From positions 434,001-498,000 of the forward strand of contig JAEPOG010000002.1 in assembly GCA_017643025.1 (NCBI GenBank): a stretch of DNA of 64,000 bases. The letters run 5' to 3'. Origin of the DNA: Rhizobiaceae bacterium. GTDB taxonomy: Bacteria > Pseudomonadota > Alphaproteobacteria > Rhizobiales > Rhizobiaceae. The position numbers were made by a program, and so were the translations under genes. Positions within the stretch are counted from its first letter, which is position 1, and every line of letters starts with the position of its first letter. Under the pieces are notes generated by a model. The model did no database searches. It was not told where the DNA came from and saw only the letters and a list, made by a program, of their open reading frames with translations. Shown here one piece after another: positions 36,064 through 47,070 of the stretch.

Positions 36064-37317
36064 ATGGGCGAATATGTCGGTGCGCCGCTGGCGCGGCGCG
36101 TTTCCGTCGCCGTTCCGGTGGGTGGTGTCATCGTCGGCGGCGACGCTCCAGTCGTCGTCCAGTCGATGACCAACACGGATACCGCCGACGTCGACAAGAC
36201 GGTGGCGCAGGTGGCCGCGCTGCACCGCGCCGGCTCCGAGCTCGTGCGTATCACGGTGGACCGCGATGAAAGCGCCGCTGCGGTGCCCAAGATCCGCGAC
36301 AGGCTCGCCCGCCTCGGCGTCGATGTGCCGCTGATCGGCGACTTCCACTATATCGGCCACAAGCTTCTAGCCGACCATCCCGCCTGCGCCGAAGCGCTGG
36401 CGAAATACCGCATCAACCCCGGCAATGTCGGCTTCAGGGAAAAGCGCGACCGGCAGTTCGGGGCGATCATCGAGATGGCGATGCGTTACGACAAACCGGT
36501 GCGCATCGGCGTCAACTGGGGATCGCTCGACCAGGAACTGCTTACGCGCCTGATGGACGACAACCAGGCGAACGGCTCGCCACTGACTGCCGACGAGGTG
36601 ACGCGCGAGGCGATTGTCCAGTCGGCGCTGCTTTCAGCGGAACTCGCCGAGGAGATCGGCCTGCCGCGCAGCCGCATCATCCTGTCGGCAAAGGTCAGCC
36701 GCGTGCAGGACCTCGTTGCCGTCTATGCCGAACTGGCGCGCCGCTCGGACCACGCGCTGCACCTCGGCCTCACCGAGGCCGGCATGGGCACCAAGGGCAT
36801 TGTGGCGTCGTCGGCCTCGCTCGGCATCCTGCTGCAGCAGGGAATTGGCGACACGATCCGCATTTCGCTGACGCCTGAGCCCGGCGGCGACCGTACCCGC
36901 GAGGTCCAGGTGGCGCAGGAGCTGCTGCAGACCATGGGCTTCCGGCAGTTCATGCCGGTGGTCGCGGCCTGCCCGGGTTGCGGGCGCACAACCTCGACCG
37001 TGTTTCAGGAACTCGCGGAGAAGATTCAGGACGACCTCAAGGCCAACATGCCGGTTTGGCGCGAGAAATATCCCGGCGTCGAGGATCTGAAGGTCGCCGT
37101 GATGGGCTGCATCGTGAACGGACCGGGGGAATCCAAACATGCCGATATCGGCATTTCATTGCCCGGCACGGGGGAAACGCCGGCGGCGCCGGTCTTCATA
37201 GACGGACGCAAGGCGGCGACGCTGCGCGGCCCCGACATCGCCGTCGATTTCCAGAAAATGGTGGCCGACTACATCGAAAACCGCTTCGGTTCGGGCGGCC
37301 AGGCTGCAGCGGAATAG
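36064..37317 (+). CDS. ispG: 4-hydroxy-3-methylbut-2-enyl-diphosphate synthase
   Basis: A 417-residue [4Fe-4S] enzyme of the non-mevalonate isoprenoid pathway, converting MEcPP to HMBPP. Hallmarks are [14 protein letters not shown] near the N-terminus, [18 protein letters not shown], the cluster cysteines in CPGCGRTTS and CIVNGPGES, and [13 protein letters not shown] precedes the ATG. Its stop is three bases from the stop of the convergent kinase gene. Confidence 0.97.
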   Translation: MGEYVGAPLARRVSVAVPVGGVIVGGDAPVVVQSMTNTDTADVDKTVAQVAALHRAGSELVRITVDRDESAAAVPKIRDRLARLGVDVPLIGDFHYIGHKLLADHPACAEALAKYRINPGNVGFREKRDRQFGAIIEMAMRYDKPVRIGVNWGSLDQELLTRLMDDNQANGSPLTADEVTREAIVQSALLSAELAEEIGLPRSRIILSAKVSRVQDLVAVYAELARRSDHALHLGLTEAGMGTKGIVASSASLGILLQQGIGDTIRISLTPEPGGDRTREVQVAQELLQTMGFRQFMPVVAACPGCGRTTSTVFQELAEKIQDDLKANMPVWREKYPGVEDLKVAVMGCIVNGPGESKHADIGISLPGTGETPAAPVFIDGRKAATLRGPDIAVDFQKMVADYIENRFGSGGQAAAE

Positions 37318-37320
37318 CGG

Positions 37321-39831
37321 TCAGGCTGTCAGCGCGACGTCTTCGGTCCGCATCCACGCCTCGATCTTCGCGGCAAGGCGATCGGGCGAGACGGGCTTCG
37401 ACAGATAGTCGTCCATGCCTGCCTCGAGGCAGCGCTCCTTGTCGCCTTTAAGGGCGTGGGCGGTAACGCCGATGATCGGGGTATGGATGCCCGATGCCCG
37501 CTCCAGGTCGCGGATCGCAGCAGTCGCTTCCAGCCCGTTCATTTCCGGCATGGAGACATCCATCAGTATGATCGACGGGTTCAGAGTGCGGTAAAGTTCG
37601 ACTGCCGTTCGCCCGTTCGATGCGATGCGGTAGCTGATATCGAGACCATCGAGGATCTGGCCGAAAACCAATTGATTGACCCCATTGTCCTCGGCGACGA
37701 GGACGTCCAGCGCTTCCCGCCTCTTGGCTCGCGCCGCCGCGGCGGGAGCACGCTTCGGCGCCGCAGCAGGGGGGGTCTCGATTGCCGGTTGCGGTTTGAG
37801 TGCAGGCGCGGCGATTGCGGTTTGCACCTGCGAAGTGGCCGCGACTGACGGTTGCCGCACGGCACGCGCCATTTGCAGGGTGGTCACGATCGTATCCAGC
37901 AACGCGGATGAGCGCGCCGGTTTGGTCAGCTGGGCGTTGATGCCGCACTCGGCGGCGAGGCGCCCCGTTTCGATCTGGTCGACCGATGTGAGCAAGACGA
38001 TCGGAATTGCGGCCGTCGCCGGGTTGGCCCTTATCTGGCGCGCGACATCGGCGCCATTCATGCCCGGCATCTGGTAGTCGAGGATGACGCAGTCGACGCG
38101 CGTGCCGATCTCGGCGGCGCGCTCGAGGAAGGCGAGACCCATTTCGCCGCTGTCAGTCGCGGCTGCATCGAAGCCCCAGCTTCGCAGCTGCTCGGAGATG
38201 ATTTCGCGATTTATCGGATTGTCATCGACAGCAAGAATGCGCGCGCCCGTCACGTCGACGGGCACCGGTTTGCGCGATTCCATTTCATGATCGATCGGCA
38301 TCGGTACCGTGAACCAGAAGACGGAACCCTTGCCGACCGTGCTCTCCGCACCCATCCTGCCGCCCATCAGTTCGACGAGCCGCGTGGCGATCGCTAGGCC
38401 GAGGCCTGTGCCTTCGTGCCGACGTGTCGATGATGCGTCCACCTGCGCAAACTTCTCAAACACCGAGGAGAGCTTGTCCTCGGGGATGCCGACACCGGTA
38501 TCCTCGACGCGGATCGTGACTTCGACGTTGTCGTCCTCCAGCAGCTTGCCCGACACGTCGACGAGCACATGGCCGCGCTCGGTAAACTTGACCGCGTTGC
38601 CAACGAGATTCGTGGTGATCTGGCGGAAGCGCCCGACATCTCCCACGACGCTTTCCGGCAGTGTGGGGTCGACGCGGACGATGAGCTCCAGGTCCTTCTC
38701 CGCCACGCGGGTCGAGACCAGCGTCGCGACATCCTCCACTGCCTCGCCCAGCAGGAAGGGAGCGGGGTCGAGATGCATCTGGCCGGCATCGATCTTGGAG
38801 AAGTCGAGAATGTCGTTGATGATTGTCAGCAGCGCGTTGCCCGATTTCACGATCACGTCGACGAACATGTTCTGCCGCGAATCGAGTTCGGTGCGCGACA
38901 GCAACTCCGCCATGCCGAGAACGCCGTTCATTGGCGTCCTGATTTCGTGGCTCATATTGGCGAGGAATTCCGATTTGGCCCGGTCGGCGGATTCGGCGCG
39001 ATGCTTCTCGGCCTCGACCTGCTCCTTGGCGCGGTGCTGGCCTTCCTGCGCCTCTTCGATGGTGCGGGTCATCGGCTCGAAAATGCGCAGCACAACCAGC
39101 GCGCAGGCAATGGCCATGGAAATCGCGACGATAGCGAGCATGTACTGCAAAGCGTTGTAGTTGCTGACCATCTGAGCGTTCAGGCGCTCCAGAGTCATGG
39201 CGAGATTTGGCCGGACGCGCTCGTTCGCGAGTTGCTGCAGTTGCGTGAATACGCGCTGCGCAGCCGGCAGCGAATAGTCGCGAAAAATGTCGAGCCGGTT
39301 GGCGTGGGTCAGCACTTCCATGATGTCGCGCTTGAGCGACTCGCCGTCTTCCGTGCCGTCCCAGATCGTGCGCACGACCTCGGGCATCGCAAGGTTGCGC
39401 ACTTTCTGGTAGGCGGCGTTGTCGGTGCCGACCAGAACCTCCTCGCCCTGCTCGGCCGAAACCTGCTTGCTTTCGCCCATGCCGACATCGTCGTCGGCGG
39501 CAATGCGCAGAGCCTCATAGCCAAGTTCGAGCTCGCGGATCGCGGCGTGAAGGTCGGCGTGAATGGCATCGACCGCCGAGCCGCTATCGCTGGCGGCGGG
39601 CTGGTTCTGGAGAACAAGGATGCGGGTATTGTCTACCCTGAGCGAGTGGTAGATCACGTCGCTCGTGGCGTCGGCCACATAGCGAATGAGCTCGGCGTAT
39701 TTGACGTTGGTCTTCGACTGCTCAGCCACCCAAAGGATGACGCCTGTGCCCGCGCTGAGGGCAACCACGAAGCCGACAAGGATCGCGAGGAGCCGGCGGC
39801 GCAGATACGCACGCGAGACAATCGAGGACAT
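37321..39831 (-). CDS. hybrid sensor histidine kinase with two receiver domains
   Basis: An 836-residue membrane kinase. Helices at about 12-34 and 229-250 frame a helical periplasmic sensor of about 195 residues. Then HisKA (FLANMSHEIRTP, phospho-acceptor H295), HATPase (N-box NLVGNAVKFTERG, GTGLGLA), receiver 1 (about 532-650, D585) and receiver 2 (about 708-826, D758), joined by an Ala/Pro-rich linker. There is no HPt domain, so phosphotransfer must go to a separate protein. The stimulus is unknown. Confidence 0.93.
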   Translation of the reverse strand: MSSIVSRAYLRRRLLAILVGFVVALSAGTGVILWVAEQSKTNVKYAELIRYVADATSDVIYHSLRVDNTRILVLQNQPAASDSGSAVDAIHADLHAAIRELELGYEALRIAADDDVGMGESKQVSAEQGEEVLVGTDNAAYQKVRNLAMPEVVRTIWDGTEDGESLKRDIMEVLTHANRLDIFRDYSLPAAQRVFTQLQQLANERVRPNLAMTLERLNAQMVSNYNALQYMLAIVAISMAIACALVVLRIFEPMTRTIEEAQEGQHRAKEQVEAEKHRAESADRAKSEFLANMSHEIRTPMNGVLGMAELLSRTELDSRQNMFVDVIVKSGNALLTIINDILDFSKIDAGQMHLDPAPFLLGEAVEDVATLVSTRVAEKDLELIVRVDPTLPESVVGDVGRFRQITTNLVGNAVKFTERGHVLVDVSGKLLEDDNVEVTIRVEDTGVGIPEDKLSSVFEKFAQVDASSTRRHEGTGLGLAIATRLVELMGGRMGAESTVGKGSVFWFTVPMPIDHEMESRKPVPVDVTGARILAVDDNPINREIISEQLRSWGFDAAATDSGEMGLAFLERAAEIGTRVDCVILDYQMPGMNGADVARQIRANPATAAIPIVLLTSVDQIETGRLAAECGINAQLTKPARSSALLDTIVTTLQMARAVRQPSVAATSQVQTAIAAPALKPQPAIETPPAAAPKRAPAAAARAKRREALDVLVAEDNGVNQLVFGQILDGLDISYRIASNGRTAVELYRTLNPSIILMDVSMPEMNGLEATAAIRDLERASGIHTPIIGVTAHALKGDKERCLEAGMDDYLSKPVSPDRLAAKIEAWMRTEDVALTA

Positions 39832-39910
39832 GTACGCTTACCCCAGAACGCGAAACTCGGTCAGTTTCGATCAATCCCATTAAGGGGCACTTAACGTTGG
39901 GGAAGCGGTC

Positions 39911-40816
39911 TCAGTTCCGGCGCGCGGCCACAAAGCGGGCGGCGTCGGCCAGCATCGCAGCGCTTTCGCCGTAGGGCGCCAGCAGGTCGGTGGCCTGCGC
40001 GACGAGGCCTTCGAGCTGGGCGCGCGCCCACTCCGGTCCGTGCAGGCCGGCAAGGGTGGCTTTCCCGGCGGCGCGATCCTTGCCTGTCGCCTTGCCCATC
40101 ACATTCGCGTTCGAGGTCAGGTCGAGGAGGTCGTCCGCCAACTGGAAGGCGAGGCCGACAGCGGAGCCGAACTCGGCCAGCCGCTCCCGATCTGCCTCGG
40201 GTGCATTGCCGATCACCGGACCGGCCTCGCAGGCGAAGCGGATCAAGGCCCCGGTCTTCATGGCCTGCAGGCGTATGACGCCGTCCTCGGCCGGGGCGGA
40301 GTCGGCTGCCTGGAGATCGAGCATCTGTCCGCCGGCCATGCCGCCGAGCCCTGCCGCTCGAGCGAGCATCCCGACAAGCGTGATACGGGCCTTGGCCGAG
40401 AGGATCGTGGCGTCGTCGGCGATGATGTCGAAGGCATAGGTCAGAAGAGCATCGCCGGCGAGAATCGCTGTCGCCTCGTCATACGCCCTGTGCACCGTCG
40501 GCTGGCCGCGCCGCAGGTCGTCGTCGTCCATCGACGGAAGATCGTCGTGAACCAGCGAATAGCAGTGCACGCATTCGAGCGCCGCCGCGATGCGGAGGGC
40601 GGGAGCCGGTTTGGCGCCGAACAGGGCAGCGCTCTCCATGAGGAGGAACGGGCGTAGCCGCTTGCCGCCGTTGAGCGCTCCATGGCGCATGGCGGCGAGC
40701 AGGCGCTCCGGTCGCGCGATCTCGCCCGAACGCGGCCTGTCGTTGAGCAGTGTCTCCAGCAGCCGTTCCACCTCGGCGGCACGCGTGGCAAGTCGGGCTG
40801 TGAAGACATCGTCCAT
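39911..40816 (-). CDS. ispA: polyprenyl synthetase (farnesyl diphosphate synthase type)
   Basis: A 301-residue trans-prenyltransferase building farnesyl diphosphate from IPP and DMAPP/GPP. First aspartate motif DDLPSMDDDD, second QLADDLLD, GGKRLRP near residue 50 and the GKATGKDRAAGKATL stretch identify the short-chain class. I start at ATG 40816 (MDDVFTARL); an in-frame ATG twelve codons upstream is possible, and neither has a clear ribosome site. Divergent from mtgA. Confidence 0.93.
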   Translation of the reverse strand: MDDVFTARLATRAAEVERLLETLLNDRPRSGEIARPERLLAAMRHGALNGGKRLRPFLLMESAALFGAKPAPALRIAAALECVHCYSLVHDDLPSMDDDDLRRGQPTVHRAYDEATAILAGDALLTYAFDIIADDATILSAKARITLVGMLARAAGLGGMAGGQMLDLQAADSAPAEDGVIRLQAMKTGALIRFACEAGPVIGNAPEADRERLAEFGSAVGLAFQLADDLLDLTSNANVMGKATGKDRAAGKATLAGLHGPEWARAQLEGLVAQATDLLAPYGESAAMLADAARFVAARRN

Positions 40817-40920
40817 CGCCGGGCAATGACCGCAAAAGGCATGAGCGGTCAAGCCGAGCGTTGCACCACCCTGCGGCGGCGGTTATGCCGAACCCCTGAT
40901 CACAACCCGGCGGAATCCGA

Positions 40921-41673
40921 TTGCCCGAAACCGCGCCCACAGGAACGCAAGGCCGCAGCCGCAAGCGGCGCCGCAGCCGCAAATCGGGTACGCGCGCCAT
41001 CCTGCGGCGCATTGTCTGGCGTATTCTGATCGTTCTCGGGATAATCGTCATGCTGCCTGTGGCGCTGACGCCGCTCTACGTGTTGCCGGCGGTGCATCCG
41101 GTGTCGCTTCTCATGGTCGGCGACCTGGCGACGCTTGACGGCTACCGGCGCGACTGGGTCCCGCTTGCAGAAATGGGCGACGCGCTGCCCCACTCCGTTG
41201 TCATGTCGGAAGACGGCCAGTTCTGCGCGCATAGCGGGGTCGACTGGGCGGCGTTGTCGCTGGTTGTCGAAGACGCGCTTGCCGGCGAGGGTTTGCGTGG
41301 CGCTTCCACCATCCCGATGCAGACGGTGAAAAACCTCTTCCTTTGGCATGGCCGTTCCTACGTGCGCAAAGCGCTCGAGGTGCCGCTGGCGCTCTATTTT
41401 GACGCGGTCGTACCGAAGAAGCGCATCCTTGAAATCTATCTCAACATCGCCGAATGGGGGCCGAACATCTACGGAGCCGAAGCGGCGGCGCAACACCATT
41501 TTGGCCGCTCCGCAAAGTCGCTGACTCGTCGCCAGGCCGCACTGCTTGCGGTTACGCTGCCCAGTCCGGCGACGCGCGACCCGGCAAATCCCTCCGGCGG
41601 CATGAGCCGCCTGGCTGGGATCGTGGAAAACCGCGCCGTGCAGGCCGGGGACTATGTGACCTGCCTGCGCTGA
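40921..41673 (+). CDS. mtgA: monofunctional biosynthetic peptidoglycan transglycosylase
   Basis: A 250-residue GT51 enzyme polymerising lipid II. A basic N-terminus and one membrane anchor (about 31-55) are followed by the catalytic [13 protein letters not shown] (catalytic Glu in motif 1), [16 protein letters not shown] (motif 2) and [15 protein letters not shown]. The start is a TTG at 40921; no ATG or GTG in frame lies close, so it is accepted with reserve. No transpeptidase domain. Confidence 0.94.
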   Translation: MPETAPTGTQGRSRKRRRSRKSGTRAILRRIVWRILIVLGIIVMLPVALTPLYVLPAVHPVSLLMVGDLATLDGYRRDWVPLAEMGDALPHSVVMSEDGQFCAHSGVDWAALSLVVEDALAGEGLRGASTIPMQTVKNLFLWHGRSYVRKALEVPLALYFDAVVPKKRILEIYLNIAEWGPNIYGAEAAAQHHFGRSAKSLTRRQAALLAVTLPSPATRDPANPSGGMSRLAGIVENRAVQAGDYVTCLR

Positions 41674-41825
41674 AGCTGCTTGCAGCCGAGGTTGAAAATC
41701 TTTGCCCCGACCGCTGGCCAAAACGCCCCTTGGCGTGTATAGGCACGCGACTTTCAAGGAATTGCGCCCGCGAATGGCCGGATTTCAGCCGGGTACGCGG
41801 GCTTTTGACGACAGGAGTTCGATCC

Positions 41826-42008
41826 GTGGCTGTACCGAAACGAAAAACCTCGCCGTCCAAGCGCGGCATGCGTCGCGCCGCCGACGCGCTGAAGGCCCCG
41901 ACCTATGTCGAGGACAAGAATTCCGGCGAAATGCGCCGCCCGCATCACATCGACCTGAAGACGGGCATGTATCGCGGCCGCCAGGTGCTGGAGCCCAAGG
42001 AAGGCTGA
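41826..42008 (+). CDS. rpmF: 50S ribosomal protein L32
   Basis: A 60-residue basic protein starting with [23 protein letters not shown], the L32 signature, then [17 protein letters not shown] eight bases upstream sets the start. The paired zinc cysteines of some L32 proteins are absent, as usual in alphaproteobacteria. A strong terminator follows 21 bases after the stop. Confidence 0.97.
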   Translation: MAVPKRKTSPSKRGMRRAADALKAPTYVEDKNSGEMRRPHHIDLKTGMYRGRQVLEPKEG

Positions 42009-42028
42009 CCTTCCGCATACCGAAATGC

Positions 42029-42056
42029 AAAGGCCGGCCGTTGCGCCGGCCTTTTT
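42029..42056 (+). terminator. intrinsic terminator of rpmF
   Basis: AAAGGCCGGC (42029-42038) pairs with GCCGGCCTTT (42045-42054) around a six-base loop, with T continuing to 42056. It lies directly after rpmF and before the membrane protein gene. Confidence 0.9.
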
Positions 42057-42129
42057 CGTTGGCGCGGGAACTTGACGCGAGGGTGCGGTGGCGGTCTTAA
42101 CTTCGGCTCCCGCAAACCGGAATCCAGCC

Positions 42130-42528
42130 ATGGCCCATCTGCCGCTGATGATCGTGCCGCTCATCCTCTACAATGTCGGATTGATCGGGTTTCTGGGTGG
42201 CGGCGGCAACCCGTGGGGCGGCGTGCTCTTCTCCATGCCCATGATCTCAGGCGGCACCTGGTCGATGACGCTGGCGGACCTGATGATCGTCATAGCGCTG
42301 GTGCTTCTGTTCATCGAGCTCATCAAGTCGACGCGCACGTCGAACGCTTCGCTGGTCGATCATCTGCTGTCGACGCTGGTCTTCGTAATTTTCCTCGTCG
42401 AGTTCCTGCTCGTCGAAGGGGCGGCGACCTCGCTGTTCTTCGTCCTGATGTTCATCGCCGTCGTCGACGTGCTGGCCGGCTTCTCGGTATCGCTGCGCGC
42501 GGCGAGCCGCGACGTCAATCTGCGCTAG
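42130..42528 (+). CDS. four-helix membrane protein, unknown
   Basis: A 132-residue protein with four hydrophobic segments (about residues 4-25, 44-62, 76-93 and 97-118) and a conserved-looking glycine patch GGGGNPWGG. I choose ATG 42130 (MAHLPLMIVPL) because upstream residues are polar and unlike the rest. No domain recognised; it seems lineage-conserved between rpmF and the GGT gene. It could be cotranscribed with the GGT gene 12 bases downstream. Confidence 0.72.
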   Translation: MAHLPLMIVPLILYNVGLIGFLGGGGNPWGGVLFSMPMISGGTWSMTLADLMIVIALVLLFIELIKSTRTSNASLVDHLLSTLVFVIFLVEFLLVEGAATSLFFVLMFIAVVDVLAGFSVSLRAASRDVNLR

Positions 42529-42540
42529 AGACGCAGTCAG

Positions 42541-44127
42541 ATGCGGGACTTTTCGCTGCCGGGGCGCTCCCCGGTCATCGCCGAGAACGGCATGGCCGCA
42601 ACCAGCCACCCGCTTGGCACGATGAGCGCGATTTCCGTGCTGCGCGATGGCGGCAACGCTGTCGATGCGGCGATCGCGGCGGTGGCGACGCTGTGCGTGG
42701 TGGAGCCTGGCGCCACCGGCATCGGCGGCGACTGCTTCGCTATCATCGCCGAACCGGACGGTACGCTGCACGGGCTCAATGCGTCCGGCCGCTCTTCGAT
42801 GAGCACCGACGCCGAGGCGGTAAGGGCGCGCGGCCTCACCAAGCTGCCCGAATTCGACGCTGTTTCGGTGACCGTGCCCGGCGCGCTTGCCGGATGGGAG
42901 GCTACAGCCAACCGCTTCGGCACGATGGGCTTCGACCGGCTCCTTGCCGACGCGATCCGCTACGGTGAGGAGGGTTTCGCCGTACACCCTCGTGTTGCTT
43001 CTGACTGGAAGCGTTACGAGGCACATCTGGCGGCGGATCCCGGTGCAAAGCTGCATTACCTCAAGGATGGACGCGCGCCGAAAGCAGGCGAGCGCATGCG
43101 CCAGGGCGCACTCGCGGGGGTGTTGCGTCAGGTGGCCAAGTCCGGCGCCAAAGCCTTCTATGAAGGAAAAGTGGCGGCGGAGATCGCGGCGACTGTACGC
43201 GCCGGCGGCGGGTTCATGGAGGAGGCCGACCTCGCCGCATGCACCGCCGACTGGGTGGACCTGATCGGCACCGATCATGGCGGCCAGCGGCTCATCGAAA
43301 TTCCGCCGAACGGCCAGGGCATCACAGCCCTGATCATGCTCAATATGCTGGATGTGGCGGATGCGAAGCGGCTGCCGCGTGACAGCGCCGAGCGCTGGCA
43401 CCTCTGGATCGAGGTGGCGCGGCTCGCCTATGCGGCGCGCGACGCCTTCGTGTCCGACGCTGCGACGATGAATACCTCACCGGATAGGCTGCTGTCGCGA
43501 AGCTTTGCCGAGACGTTGGCGGCGCGGATCGATCCGGATCGCCGCATCGAGGACCTCGCGATGCCCAGGCCGCCCGGTCCGGACACGACCTGCCTGACGG
43601 TGGTCGACCGCGACCGGCGCGCCGTCTCCTTCATCAACTCGCTTTATTACGGCATGGGCGCGCGCATCGTGACGCCGAACAGCGGGATAACGCTGCAGAA
43701 CCGCGGCGCCTGCTTCACGCTCGAGCGGGGACATCCCAACGAAATGGCTCCCGGCAAGCGGCCCATGCACACAATCATCCCCGGCATGGCGACGAACGCC
43801 GGCAAGGCATCGATTTCGTTCGGGGTGATGGGCGGCGGCTTCCAGCCCATGGGTCATGCCCAGGTTTTCACCGACATCGTTCTTGGCGGCATGGACGCCC
43901 AGGCCGCGGCCGATCAGCCGAGGCTGTTCTGGGGCGATGACGGCGTGCTGGAGGCCGAGACCGGGATTTCGGCCGAGGTGTGCGCCGGGCTGGAGGCGCG
44001 TGGGCACCCTCTACGGCGCGCGGCGATGCCGCATGGCGGGGCGCAGATCATCGCCATCGACCACGAGAGCGGGTTTCTTGTTGGGGGGTCCGATCCGCGG
44101 AAGGACGGCTTTGCTGCGGGATGGTAG
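42541..44127 (+). CDS. gamma-glutamyltransferase-family Ntn hydrolase
   Basis: A 528-residue GGT-family protein without signal peptide, so probably cytoplasmic. The N-terminus AATSHPLGTMSAISVLRDGGNAVDAAIA and VVEPGATGIGGDCF are typical. The autoprocessing nucleophile region reads DTTCLTVVD with Thr349; the usual histidine after the two threonines is cysteine. C-terminal FGVMGGGFQPMGHAQV is well conserved. The substrate may not be glutathione; related enzymes act on cephalosporins, oxamates or γ-glutamyl amines. Confidence 0.88.
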   Translation: MRDFSLPGRSPVIAENGMAATSHPLGTMSAISVLRDGGNAVDAAIAAVATLCVVEPGATGIGGDCFAIIAEPDGTLHGLNASGRSSMSTDAEAVRARGLTKLPEFDAVSVTVPGALAGWEATANRFGTMGFDRLLADAIRYGEEGFAVHPRVASDWKRYEAHLAADPGAKLHYLKDGRAPKAGERMRQGALAGVLRQVAKSGAKAFYEGKVAAEIAATVRAGGGFMEEADLAACTADWVDLIGTDHGGQRLIEIPPNGQGITALIMLNMLDVADAKRLPRDSAERWHLWIEVARLAYAARDAFVSDAATMNTSPDRLLSRSFAETLAARIDPDRRIEDLAMPRPPGPDTTCLTVVDRDRRAVSFINSLYYGMGARIVTPNSGITLQNRGACFTLERGHPNEMAPGKRPMHTIIPGMATNAGKASISFGVMGGGFQPMGHAQVFTDIVLGGMDAQAAADQPRLFWGDDGVLEAETGISAEVCAGLEARGHPLRRAAMPHGGAQIIAIDHESGFLVGGSDPRKDGFAAGW

Positions 44128-44133
44128 GCCGGT

Positions 44134-44751
44134 TTAGCCGCCGTTGCGGCCCAGCGAGTCCAGCTTGCGCTGCATCGCCTTGATCTGGTCCTTGAGTTCG
44201 CTCAGTTCGTCGGGCTGATCGTCCGGCGCGGCGTCGTTCTCGGCGCCATTCTCCGGCACAGCCTGCCCGCCCGACGGGAAGGGCGTGAACATCTGCATGG
44301 CGTTCTGGAACATCTCGATGTTACGTCGCGCCTGCTCTTCGATCGCCTTCATCGGCGTCGTCATGTTCATCATGTCCATCGGATTCTGGCCGAAAGCCGC
44401 CTTCATCTGCTCGCGCATGCGCTCCTGCTCGCGCGCGAAGGCGATCATGGACTGTTCGAGAAATGACGGAACGACCATCTGCATCTGGTCGCCGTAGAAG
44501 GAGATGAGCTGGCGCAGGAAGGAGATGGGCAGCATGTTCTGCCCGTCCTTGTTCTCAAGCTCGAAGATGATCTGGGTCAACACCGGGTGGGTGATGTCCT
44601 CGCCGGACTTGGCGTCTTTGACCGTGAACTCCTCGCCGCGCTTGACCATTTCGGCGAGGTCTTCGAGCGTCACGTAGGTCGAAGTGCCCGTATTGTAGAG
44701 CCGACGGTTCGCATATTTCTTGATCACCACCGGGTCGTCTTTTGCGGGCAT
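44134..44751 (-). CDS. phaR: polyhydroxyalkanoate synthesis repressor PhaR
   Basis: A 205-residue regulator that binds DNA and PHB. The N-terminal PHB/PHA accumulation DNA-binding domain begins VIKKYANRRLYNTGTSTYVTLEDLA; the central helix LPISFLRQLISFYGDQMQMVVPSFLE follows; the tail is acidic and ends in a short coiled coil. GGGAGG eight bases upstream of ATG 44751 sets the start. It is divergent from phaA-phaB. Confidence 0.96.
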   Translation of the reverse strand: MPAKDDPVVIKKYANRRLYNTGTSTYVTLEDLAEMVKRGEEFTVKDAKSGEDITHPVLTQIIFELENKDGQNMLPISFLRQLISFYGDQMQMVVPSFLEQSMIAFAREQERMREQMKAAFGQNPMDMMNMTTPMKAIEEQARRNIEMFQNAMQMFTPFPSGGQAVPENGAENDAAPDDQPDELSELKDQIKAMQRKLDSLGRNGG

Positions 44752-44883
44752 TTGGCAGCCTCCCGAATTGCCGGATTCCACCGTCCGACGCCGCCTGCAT
44801 GCCACGCATCTGCGTCCGCAACGGTCGGGCGGGTGACGGCATTTTCGGCACCATATGCGCAAAACCGCCTGAAAAGAAAGCAG

Positions 44884-44917
44884 TTTGTGCGCTGCAAGGC
44901 GCGGCGTGCTGCAAAGC
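44884..44917. promoter_or_regulatory. candidate PhaR-binding repeats between phaR and phaA
   Basis: Two GTGC(G)CTGCAA-like blocks (near 44887-44897 and 44906-44915) lie in the 291-base spacer of the divergent phaR and phaA genes. PhaR proteins of alphaproteobacteria recognise TGC/GCA-rich sites, so this is a plausible target. The match is by eye and the consensus is short. Confidence 0.35.
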
Positions 44918-45042
44918 GGGAGCGAAGGCGCGTAGCGCGATATGACAATTTCCGGGCGGGCCGCCGATGACGTTTGACACGCACCGAGGAAAGGGCAAGA
45001 ACGGTGAAGATTGCCACCACCCATTCCCGCCCGGAGGTCACC

Positions 45043-46230
45043 ATGTCCGCATCGGAAGCCATCGTCGTCGCCAGCGCCGCGCGCACGCCCGTAGGTTCGT
45101 TCAACGGCGCATTCGCCAACACGCCAGCGCATGAGCTGGGCGCGGCAGTGATCCAGGAAGTGCTGGCGCGTGCGGGGGTCGACGCGGCCGAGGTCGATGA
45201 AGTCATTCTCGGCCAGGTGCTGACGGCGGGCCAGGGTCAGAACCCCGCGCGGCAGGCGTCGATCGCGGCCGGCCTGCCCAAGGAGACGACCGCCTGGGGA
45301 CTGAACCAGGTCTGCGGCTCGGGCCTGCGCACGATCGCGGTCGGCATGCAGCAGATCCAGACCGGCGACGCCAAGATCATCGTCGCTGGCGGGCAGGAAT
45401 CGATGTCGCTGTCGCCGCACTGCCAGCATCTGCGCGCCGGCGTGAAGATGGGCGACATCAAGCTGGTCGATACCATGATCAAGGACGGATTGTGGGACGC
45501 CTTCAACGGCTATCACATGGGCAACACCGCGGAGAACGTTGCCAGCCAGTTCCAGATCACCCGCGATGACCAGGACAATTTCGCCGTCGCTTCGCAGAAC
45601 AAGGCGGAGGCCGCGCAGAAGGCCGGCAAGTTCAAGGACGAGATCGTCGCTTTCACGGTCAAGACGCGCAAGGGCGACATCGTGGTCGATGCCGACGAGT
45701 ACATCCGTCACGGCGCGACGCTGGAGGCGATGCAGAAACTGAAGCCGGCCTTCGACAAAGACGGTACGGTGACAGCGGCCAACGCATCTGGCCTCAATGA
45801 CGGGGCCGCAGCCGTCGTGCTGATGACAGAATCTGAGGCGAAGCGCCGGGGCATCACGCCGCTGGCGCGCATCGCTTCGTGGGCGACGGCTGGAGTCGAT
45901 CCCTCGATCATGGGCACCGGCCCGATTCCAGCGTCGAAGAAAGCGCTGGAAAAGGCCGGCTGGTCGGTCGGGGACCTGGACCTCGTTGAAGCCAATGAGG
46001 CTTTCGCGGCGCAGGCCTGCGCGGTGAACAAGGGGCTTGGCTGGAACCCCGAGATCGTCAACGTCAATGGCGGCGCGATCGCCATCGGCCACCCGATCGG
46101 CGCGTCCGGCACCCGCATCTTCAACACGCTGGTCTATGAGATGAAGCGCCGCGGGGCGAAGAAGGGCCTCGCGACGCTGTGCATCGGCGGCGGCATGGGT
46201 GTGGCGATGTGCGTCGAGGCGATGAACTAA
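45043..46230 (+). CDS. phaA: acetyl-CoA acetyltransferase (β-ketothiolase)
   Basis: A 395-residue biosynthetic thiolase condensing two acetyl-CoA to acetoacetyl-CoA, the first PHB step. Acyl-accepting Cys91 in [10 protein letters not shown], then [15 protein letters not shown] and the second catalytic cysteine in [23 protein letters not shown] precedes the ATG at 45043. It forms an operon with phaB despite the 106-base repeat-bearing spacer between them. Confidence 0.97.
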   Translation: MSASEAIVVASAARTPVGSFNGAFANTPAHELGAAVIQEVLARAGVDAAEVDEVILGQVLTAGQGQNPARQASIAAGLPKETTAWGLNQVCGSGLRTIAVGMQQIQTGDAKIIVAGGQESMSLSPHCQHLRAGVKMGDIKLVDTMIKDGLWDAFNGYHMGNTAENVASQFQITRDDQDNFAVASQNKAEAAQKAGKFKDEIVAFTVKTRKGDIVVDADEYIRHGATLEAMQKLKPAFDKDGTVTAANASGLNDGAAAVVLMTESEAKRRGITPLARIASWATAGVDPSIMGTGPIPASKKALEKAGWSVGDLDLVEANEAFAAQACAVNKGLGWNPEIVNVNGGAIAIGHPIGASGTRIFNTLVYEMKRRGAKKGLATLCIGGGMGVAMCVEAMN

Positions 46231-46316
46231 GGCAGTACGGCAATATGGCAGTAGGCAAACAGGTAGATAGAGAAGCAGAAACATACTGCCCTATTGCCCT
46301 AAGGCCCTACTGCCTC
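46231..46316. repeat. inverted array of GGCAGTA/GGCAATA units between phaA and phaB
   Basis: The left half (46231-46256) carries GGCAGTA, GGCAATA and GGCAGTA units at roughly eight-base spacing. The right half (46282-46316) carries the reverse complements (TACTGCC, TATTGCC, TACTGCC plus one degenerate unit). Folding gives a long imperfect hairpin with a 25-base loop. It resembles intergenic short-unit repeats of Mesorhizobium-like genomes. It may modulate phaB expression or mRNA ends. Confidence 0.7.
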
Positions 46317-46336
46317 AATTCGGGAGGAAACATTTC

Positions 46337-47059
<723 letters not shown>

Positions 47060-47070
47060 TATCTGGCTGG

